Below are positions 58,625 to 64,000 of a stretch of 64,000 bases of DNA, piece by piece. This DNA is from Nocardioides sp. HDW12B (GTDB lineage Bacteria; Actinomycetota; Actinomycetes; Propionibacteriales; Nocardioidaceae). Numbering within the stretch: the first letter of the stretch is position 1; each line of letters begins with the position of its first letter. The notes under the pieces were generated by a model, which saw nothing but the letters and a program-made list of their open reading frames with translations, was not told where the DNA came from and did not search any database. A program made the translations under genes and the position numbers. Location: the NCBI RefSeq assembly GCF_011299595.1, contig NZ_CP049867.1, positions 1,240,001-1,304,000 on the forward strand, written 5' to 3'.

Positions 58625-59644
58625 TCAGAACGCCGCGCGGACCTCGCCGACCGGGTGGCCCCCGCCACGCAGCACGTGGCGGCCCGTCGCCCGGACCGCC
58701 TCGGAGTCGACGCCCGGGTCGTCGAGCACCCCCAGCCGCTCCAGGGCGGCCGCCATCACGACCGGTCGGGCGCGGTCACCGCCGTCCTCGATCTTGAGCG
58801 CCACGGCACGACCGTCGGGCAGGGCCACCGCGTAGCACGCCTCGGCCCCCACCTTGCCGATGGCGCCGGGCAGGGCCGACAGGAGCGCCGCCTCGTCGCG
58901 ACGCGTGCCGCTCACCAGGGTGGGGTGGCGACGGATCGCGTCCGCCACCCGCTGCTCCGGACCGTCGGCCGCGGTGGCCAGGCGGGCGAAGGCGCGGGCC
59001 AGCCCGGTCAGCGTGGTGCTCATCAGGGGCGCCCCGCAGCCGTCGACGAGCGTGGCCTCGACCGGCACGCCGGTCAGCTCCTCGAGCGTCGAGCGCACCG
59101 CGACCTGCACGGGGTGCTCGGGGTCGAGGTAGGTCGCCGTCGGCCAGCCGTTGACGACGCAGGTCGCCAGCATGGCGGCGTGCTTGCCCGAGCAGTTCAT
59201 GGCGATACGGGTCCGCGTGCCCCCGGCGCGCACCACCCGGTCACGCTCCTCGGGGTCGAAGGGCCAGTCCTCGGGGGTGTGCAGGTCGGCCTCGCTCAGC
59301 CCCGCGCCGGCCAGGACGCGGCGGACCGCGTCGAGGTGCACCGGCTCGCCGGAGTGCGAGGCGCAGGCGATCGCCAGCAGGTCGTCGGGGAGGTCCAGAC
59401 CGTGCCGGACCAGGGCCAGCGCCTGCAGCGGCTTCACGCAGGAGCGTGGCAGCAGGACCGCGTCCGGCGCCCCGAGGGACCAGGTGACGTCCCCCGCGGC
59501 GTCCAGCGCCACCGCTCGCCCGTGGTGACGGCCCTCCACCACGGCGCTGCGGACCACCTCGGCCACGACGACGGCCCCGGATCCGGCGACGTGGTCGGGC
59601 GAGGAGGGGGCCGACGGGACGGAGGACGGGGAGAGGTCGCTCAT
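58625..59644 (-). CDS. Asparaginase (Asparaginase_II / AnsA-like family)
   Basis: A 339-residue member of the Rhizobium-type asparaginase family (PF06089), predicted to hydrolyse L-asparagine to aspartate and ammonia in the cytosol. Family motifs are LLPRSCVKPLQALAL, IACASHSGEPVHLDAV near residue 94, AMNCSGKHAAMLATC near 150, and VDGCGAPLMSTTL near 202. The N-terminal 30 residues are a Ser/Pro-rich extension. ATG at 59644 is the first Met. It converges with the PTS permease gene 33 bp away. Regulation is not visible. Confidence 0.9.
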   Translation of the reverse strand: MSDLSPSSVPSAPSSPDHVAGSGAVVVAEVVRSAVVEGRHHGRAVALDAAGDVTWSLGAPDAVLLPRSCVKPLQALALVRHGLDLPDDLLAIACASHSGEPVHLDAVRRVLAGAGLSEADLHTPEDWPFDPEERDRVVRAGGTRTRIAMNCSGKHAAMLATCVVNGWPTATYLDPEHPVQVAVRSTLEELTGVPVEATLVDGCGAPLMSTTLTGLARAFARLATAADGPEQRVADAIRRHPTLVSGTRRDEAALLSALPGAIGKVGAEACYAVALPDGRAVALKIEDGGDRARPVVMAAALERLGVLDDPGVDSEAVRATGRHVLRGGGHPVGEVRAAF

Positions 59645-59669
59645 GGCGGCGAGTGTGCCAGCCCGGGAA

Positions 59670-59712
59670 CGGCGGAACCCCGCCACCCCAGCGGGGGTGA
59701 CGGGGCTCCGCG
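59670..59712 (-). terminator. Terminator hairpin after the amylase gene
   Basis: Arms 59673-59689 and 59693-59710 pair through about 17 bp with two G-U-type mismatches. It lies 19 bp beyond the amylase stop and upstream of the asparaginase start. It is GC-rich without a T-run. Confidence 0.65.
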
Positions 59713-59730
59713 GTGCTGTCGCCGCTCGGC

Positions 59731-62580
59731 TCAGGGCTCGACGCGGGTGGCGGTGGCGTTCTTCGTCGTCTGGTTGAAGACGAACTCGTAGTCGCCGTCG
59801 GTCGGGACGACGAGGCGGTAGTCCCCGCCCCCGCCGTTGGGCCCGAAGCTGGTGTTCCAGTTGTCGTTGACGGGCACCTTCCAGAAGTAGTCGCCGGCGG
59901 GGATGCTCAGCACCCCGGTCCAGGTGCCGTCCGGCTGGAACTCCAGGTCCGTGATGTCGCACTCGGCCATCCAGTCGCTGTCGCAGCCCAGCTCCTCCTG
60001 GAAGCTGCCGGCGACCGTGACCGAGTCGTACGCCGGCTCGGGCTCGGCGACGCGCATCGTCACCGTGTCGCTGGTGACCGAGGGGAAGCCGGGTTCGAGG
60101 AGGACGGCGCGGTAGCGGACCCGGTCGCCGTCGGCCAGGCCGAGGTCGGGGACCTCGTCGTCGGTGACCCGGTACCACGGCGACGAGCGGTCGACGCCGA
60201 TCGTCTCCCAGTCGCCGCCCGTGACGCTGCGCTCGAAGCGCACCCGCTGCGACGTCCGCTCGGGGTTGACCTGGGCCTCGACGAGCAACGGGTCGAAGCC
60301 GGTGATCTCGCCGGCGGTCGGGTTGACGATCTGGATGCTCGGCGACGGCACCTCGGAGCGGCGTACGTCGCTCATGCGCGCGTGACCGTTGTTGTCGGCG
60401 ACGACGGCCCGGTAGCGGACCGGCGTGCGGGGGTCGTAGGCGGCGGTGTCGTGGAAGACCCGGAACGGTCGGTTGTCGTCGGTGCCGATGCTGCGCCAGC
60501 GCTCGCCCTCGGGCCGCGCCTGGAAGGTGACCTCGGCGTAGTCGTCGCCGGCCACGTCCGCCCCCACCTCGGTGCGGCTGCGGTCCGCGGTGCTGGGCGA
60601 CGGCGAGCGCAGCTGGATGCCGGGAGCGCGCGACGAGAGCGGGATGCGCCGGTCGGAGCGGTAGACGGTGGCGGACACCCCGCCGCTCGGGACGGACACC
60701 GATCCGTCACGCGCCGACGTCAGCGACGCGGGGCCGTCGCCGTACACGCGGGTGAAGCCACTGCTGGGGACGAACGTCGTCACGTCGGTGGTGCGGTCCT
60801 CGTCGGAGGCGTTGACCACGACGACGTACTCGCGGCGCTTCTCGCGGTCGATGCGCGAGAAGGCGAAGGCGCCCTGCCCGGAGCGGGGCTGCATGACGCC
60901 GTTGCGCAGCGCCGGGTGCTCCTCGGTGAGGGCGGAGAGGTCGGCCAGCCCGGTGTAGAGCGGGTGGTCGGCGTCGAAGTTGTCGTCGTCGGGCGTCTCC
61001 TCGCTGCCGAGGTTGTCGTCGTCGAACGGACCGGCGTTCTCCTCCCAGTCCTCGACGGTGTTCTCGAACATGTCCTGGCGGGCGAGCTGGTCGCCGCCGC
61101 TGCCGGTGAAGCCCTGCTCGTCGCCGTAGTAGACGACCGGGTTGCCGCGGACGAGGTACATCAGCTCGTGGGCGAGGAGGTCGCGGTCGAGCAGCTCGTC
61201 CTCGGACGCGTCGGGGTTGTCCTGCTTGAGGAAGTAGCCGATGCGGCCCATGTCGTGGTTCCCGAGGAACGTCGGGAGCTGGTAGGCGTTGGAGTCGGCG
61301 TCGGTGTAGTAGTCGTCGTCGCGGAAGAACTCGACGAGCGCGCCGGCCCCCTGCTGCTTGGAGACGAAGTTGCGGGCCGAGGCCTGGAAGCCGAAGTCGA
61401 GGATCGCCTGCATCTTGTCGCGGGTGACGAACTTCGACAGGAAGGCCTTGCCGGCCTCGGTGGTGCGGTCGTCGTAGACCTCGCCGAACATGTAGAAGTC
61501 CGGCTTGCCGTTCTGACGGGCGTACTTCAGCACGCCGGGGCCGAACTCCTGCCAGAACTCGTCGTTGACGTGCTTCATGGTGTCGATGCGGTAGCCGTCG
61601 ATGCCGATCTCGGAGACCCACGTCTGGTAGATCTCCTCCATGCCGTCGACGACGCGGGGGTGCTCGGTGAAGAGGTCGTCGAGCCCGGCGAAGTCGCCGT
61701 ACTGCTGGTCCTCGTCCTCGCGCTGGAAGTCGGTGTTGCCGCGGTTGTGGTAGTACCGCACGTCGTTGAGCCAGCCGGGGACCTTGAGGTCCTCCTCGCC
61801 CTCGTCGAGGGTCGGCAGGTAGGGGAAGGACTCCTCGGCGTCGAGCGGCGGGAAGTCCTCGTCGCCGGCGTACTCGCGGTCGTCGAACGGGTTGCCGGAG
61901 GCGTCGCGGTAGGGCTCGACGTCCTTGCTGAGGTAGCCCTCACGGGCGTTGCTCTCGTAGCTGATGACGTCGGCGGTGTGGTTGGTGATGATGTCGAAGA
62001 ACACCTTCATGCCACGGGCGTGCGCGGCCTCCACCAGCGCCGCCAGCTCGGCGTTGGTGCCGAGGTGGGGGTCGATCTGGGTGAAGTCGGTGATCCAGTA
62101 GCCGTGGTAGCCGGCCGAGCCGTCGGTGCCGGTCGGTCCGTCCTCGGACTGCACCGGCTTGTTCTTGAAGATCGGGGTGAACCAGATCGCCTCGGTGCCG
62201 AGGCCCTCGAGGTAGTCGAGCTTGTCCTGGAGGCCCTGGATGTCGCCACCGTGGTAGAACCGCTTGCTCGCGGGGTCGAACCCGTGGTCGCGACGGTCCG
62301 TCGTGCCGTCGTCGTTGAGGTCGCCGTAGCCACCGGTGTCGTTGGTCTCGTCGCCGTTGTTGAACCGGTCGGCCATGACGAAGTAGAAGTTCTGGTCGGT
62401 CAGCGCGTCGCGCAGGGACGGCTTCGCGATGCGCTCCGCGAGGGTGGCGCGGCTCGACGCCGCAGCCTTCTCGGCGGCAGGCCGTCCGGCGGGTGCGGAC
62501 TGGGCGGGCTGGGCGGACAGGACGAGGGCGGTGGACGTCGCGGTGGCGACGAGGAACGCGGTACGGCGTGGGGGTGTCAC
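59731..62580 (-). CDS. Secreted GH13 alpha-amylase/pullulanase-type glycosidase
   Basis: A 949-residue exported starch-active enzyme. The signal peptide (AFLVATATSTALVLSAQPAQSA) ends near residue 25. The GH13 barrel has DQNFYFVMADRFNNGD near 60, FFDIITNHTADV, the nucleophile at about Asp333 in GIDGYRIDTMKHV, the acid/base at about Glu367 in FYMFGEVYDD, and the transition-state aspartate at about Asp443 in FLGNHDMGRI. After the barrel come two beta-sandwich repeats and a C-terminal pullulanase-type (X25-like) module with DSVTVAGSFQEELGCDSDW...PAGDYFWKVPVNDNWN. GTG at 62580 has GGGAG 5 nt upstream and puts the signal peptide at the N-terminus; the longer frame would bury it. Confidence 0.93.
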   Translation of the reverse strand: MTPPRRTAFLVATATSTALVLSAQPAQSAPAGRPAAEKAAASSRATLAERIAKPSLRDALTDQNFYFVMADRFNNGDETNDTGGYGDLNDDGTTDRRDHGFDPASKRFYHGGDIQGLQDKLDYLEGLGTEAIWFTPIFKNKPVQSEDGPTGTDGSAGYHGYWITDFTQIDPHLGTNAELAALVEAAHARGMKVFFDIITNHTADVISYESNAREGYLSKDVEPYRDASGNPFDDREYAGDEDFPPLDAEESFPYLPTLDEGEEDLKVPGWLNDVRYYHNRGNTDFQREDEDQQYGDFAGLDDLFTEHPRVVDGMEEIYQTWVSEIGIDGYRIDTMKHVNDEFWQEFGPGVLKYARQNGKPDFYMFGEVYDDRTTEAGKAFLSKFVTRDKMQAILDFGFQASARNFVSKQQGAGALVEFFRDDDYYTDADSNAYQLPTFLGNHDMGRIGYFLKQDNPDASEDELLDRDLLAHELMYLVRGNPVVYYGDEQGFTGSGGDQLARQDMFENTVEDWEENAGPFDDDNLGSEETPDDDNFDADHPLYTGLADLSALTEEHPALRNGVMQPRSGQGAFAFSRIDREKRREYVVVVNASDEDRTTDVTTFVPSSGFTRVYGDGPASLTSARDGSVSVPSGGVSATVYRSDRRIPLSSRAPGIQLRSPSPSTADRSRTEVGADVAGDDYAEVTFQARPEGERWRSIGTDDNRPFRVFHDTAAYDPRTPVRYRAVVADNNGHARMSDVRRSEVPSPSIQIVNPTAGEITGFDPLLVEAQVNPERTSQRVRFERSVTGGDWETIGVDRSSPWYRVTDDEVPDLGLADGDRVRYRAVLLEPGFPSVTSDTVTMRVAEPEPAYDSVTVAGSFQEELGCDSDWMAECDITDLEFQPDGTWTGVLSIPAGDYFWKVPVNDNWNTSFGPNGGGGDYRLVVPTDGDYEFVFNQTTKNATATRVEP

Positions 62581-62861
62581 GTGATCTCCCGGGGTCGAGC
62601 GAGCGGGGAAGGGGTCGGGGTCAGGAGCGGGGGCGATGGTCAGCCGCCGAGGCGGCGTGGTGCAGGTCACAGGACGCACCGGGACGAAACGCTACAACCG
62701 ACAACGCGCGATCCGGCCGCCATCCGGGCCCGCTGCGCGGGCGTGTCGCGGTGCTGTCCCGCGGGTGGCAGCGGGACCGGCACCGTGGGGGTTTCGGGAC
62801 CAAGGGCCCCGCACCCGGCGAAGCCGGACGACGGTTCGGACCGGTGCTGCACAGTGGCGGG
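62581..62861. other. Intergenic region between the amylase and the GAF-histidine kinase genes
   Basis: These 281 bp hold the divergent promoters. CACAGT (62850-62855) stands 6 nt before the kinase GTG and fits a leaderless -10 box. I saw no repeat or RNA gene here. Confidence 0.4.
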
Positions 62862-64000
62862 GTGACGGACCCGTGGTCGATCCCAGCGCAGGTGGCGCGG
62901 GTCGAGGAGATCAGTGCGCTCGGCGCCCTCGAGCCCGACACCGTCGCCCCCGACCTCCAGTCCCTGCTCGAGCTGGCCGTGCAGTTCTGCGGCGTGTCGA
63001 GCGCGGCGGTCAACATCGTGACCGAGGACTCCCAGCACCAGATCGCCGTCGTCGGGGTGGAGGCCACGGTCTGCACCTCGGCCGAGTCGATGTGCGCCGT
63101 GGTGCTGGACCAGCCGACCCTGTCGGTGGGCAACACCGTCGAGGACCCGCGCTTCGCGACCAACCCCTTCGTCGACGGCCGCCGAGACGAGCTGCGGTTC
63201 TACGCCTCGACCCCGCTGATCTCCTCGCGCGGGGTGGTGATCGGACGCTTCTGCATCTTCGACACCGAGCCGCGGACGCTGACCGGCGACCAGGAGGACG
63301 CCCTGGAGGTGCTCGCCGCCCGGGGGATGGACCTGCTGGAGCTGCGGCGGCGCACCCGCGACCTGGAGGCCTCCAACGCCCGGCTGTCCGACTTCGCCAG
63401 CCAGGTGGGGCACGACCTGAGCTCGCCGCTGGCGGCGATGCTGCTCTACCTCGAGCTCGCCCAGGAGCAGCCCGAGGTGGTGGCGGGCTCGGCGCTGCAC
63501 GGCATGCTCAGCAGGACCGCGGCGATGACGCGCCGCATGGGCATGCAGATCGAGGGCATCCTGCGCAGCGCCCACCAGGAGGTGCCCGTCGACCTGCAGC
63601 AGGTCGACCTGGGCGACGTGGTGGACTTCGTGCTCGTCGACCTCGCGGCGGCCATCGCCGGCAGTGCGGCCGAGGTCACCCGCGGCGACCTGCCCGTGCT
63701 GCGCGCCGACCCGGAGCAGGTCTACTCGCTGATGCTCAACCTCGTGTCGAACGCGCTGAAGTTCACGCGGCCGGGCGTCCCCGCGCAGGTCCACGTGACG
63801 GCCGTCCTCGAGGCGGCGACGCCCGGTGACCCGGAGGGAGCGGACGGCGTGTGGGTCGTCGACGTGACCGACGAGGGTCGCGGGGTGCCGGAGGCGGACC
63901 GGCAGCGGGTGTTCGCCCGCTACACCCGCGGGCACGAGCAGGACACCGTGGGGCACGGCATCGGCCTCGCCACGGCCCGCGGCATCGCCGAGGCGCACGG
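62862..64000 (+). CDS. GAF-domain histidine kinase (3' end outside window)
   Basis: The first 379 codons of a soluble sensor kinase. The GAF domain (about 30-160) contains LLELAVQFCGVSSAAVNIVTED, VVLDQPTLSVGNTVEDPRF and a PLISSRGVVIGRFCIFD stretch. A short coiled coil leads to the dimerisation helix with His184 in ASQVGHDLSSPLAAML. The ATPase domain shows LMLNLVSNALKF, DEGRGVPEADRQRVF and GHGIGLATARGIAEAHG. It has no membrane segment. The HDLSSPL H-box is close to that of phytochrome-like and RsbW-unrelated kinases. GTG at 62862 is supported by a CACAGT box 6 nt upstream. Whether an output domain follows is not visible. Confidence 0.9.
   Translation, partial: MTDPWSIPAQVARVEEISALGALEPDTVAPDLQSLLELAVQFCGVSSAAVNIVTEDSQHQIAVVGVEATVCTSAESMCAVVLDQPTLSVGNTVEDPRFATNPFVDGRRDELRFYASTPLISSRGVVIGRFCIFDTEPRTLTGDQEDALEVLAARGMDLLELRRRTRDLEASNARLSDFASQVGHDLSSPLAAMLLYLELAQEQPEVVAGSALHGMLSRTAAMTRRMGMQIEGILRSAHQEVPVDLQQVDLGDVVDFVLVDLAAAIAGSAAEVTRGDLPVLRADPEQVYSLMLNLVSNALKFTRPGVPAQVHVTAVLEAATPGDPEGADGVWVVDVTDEGRGVPEADRQRVFARYTRGHEQDTVGHGIGLATARGIAEAH

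Noticed and set aside
59713-62865. A 1050-codon plus-strand open frame opposite the amylase
   Set aside because: It is an antisense shadow of the GH13 gene, with Val/Gly/Asp-rich low-complexity translation typical of GC-rich complements.
18003-64000. Riboswitch or T-box leaders before metabolic genes
   Set aside because: Most starts appear leaderless or have short leaders, and no cobalamin, TPP, glycine or T-box core was seen before panB, nadE, glnA, the thiamine enzyme or the cobalamin-like receptor gene.

Overview
This window is about 64 kb of chromosome from a very GC-rich Gram-positive actinobacterium, most likely a Nocardioides-like member of the Propionibacteriales. That assignment is inference. 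It rests on base composition, frequent GTG starts, dense 4-bp start/stop overlaps, an HbhA-like lysine-rich protein, and a block of housekeeping genes that recalls the Mycobacterium tuberculosis region from glnE to aceE (glnE, glnA2, panB, RNase H/CobC, zinc-ribbon protein, NIF3, AhpE, DUF3052, aceE). I see no insertion sequence, phage gene, CRISPR array or plasmid feature.

Layout. 0-5 kb: partial aceE (minus), divergent from DUF3052 - acyl-CoA ligase - AhpE-type peroxiredoxin, then a rho-independent terminator and tRNA-Val(UAC). 5.3-10.3 kb: an accessory signalling locus with two paralogous secreted Asp/Asn/Thr repeat proteins, an atypical Ser/Thr kinase, and a divergent operon of a secreted poly-Asp protein, a sensor kinase and an OmpR-type regulator. 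10.4-18 kb: a four-gene ABC exporter operon (two large FtsX-like permeases, two ATPases). 18-26 kb: NIF3, zinc-ribbon protein (CTG start), RNase H/phosphatase, YaaA, RNB ribonuclease, sulfotransferase-like protein, HbhA-like protein. 26.3-26.8 kb: RNase P RNA. 27-34 kb: secreted hydrolase, GntR regulator, metal-receptor-like protein, VOC, DinB and alcohol dehydrogenase genes. 34.0-34.5 kb: non-coding repeat array. 35.5-43 kb: a catabolic cluster (HMG-CoA lyase family, CaiB family, AceE-like thiamine enzyme, AraC regulator, aldehyde dehydrogenase). 43-48 kb: acidic protein, secreted serine protease, YrdC-family protein, map and small proteins. 48-56 kb: panB, nadE, glnA, glutamine amidotransferase, glnE. 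56-64 kb: ascorbate-type PTS (EIIAB and EIIC), asparaginase, secreted GH13 amylase, and a GAF-histidine kinase cut by the window end.

The most unusual signal is a composite promoter found three times with identical internal spacing: CATGAG-N6-CTCAYG-N5-CTCAC-N6-(TTCATC)-N9-CAGRRT. It stands before both paralogous repeat proteins and before the poly-Asp protein that heads the sensor/regulator operon. It looks like a self-contained, autoregulated two-component regulon whose outputs are small secreted low-complexity acidic proteins. A second theme is promoter architecture: many genes have a TANNNT-like -10 box 6-7 nt before the start codon, suggesting leaderless mRNAs, and three divergent gene pairs share one symmetric -10 box.
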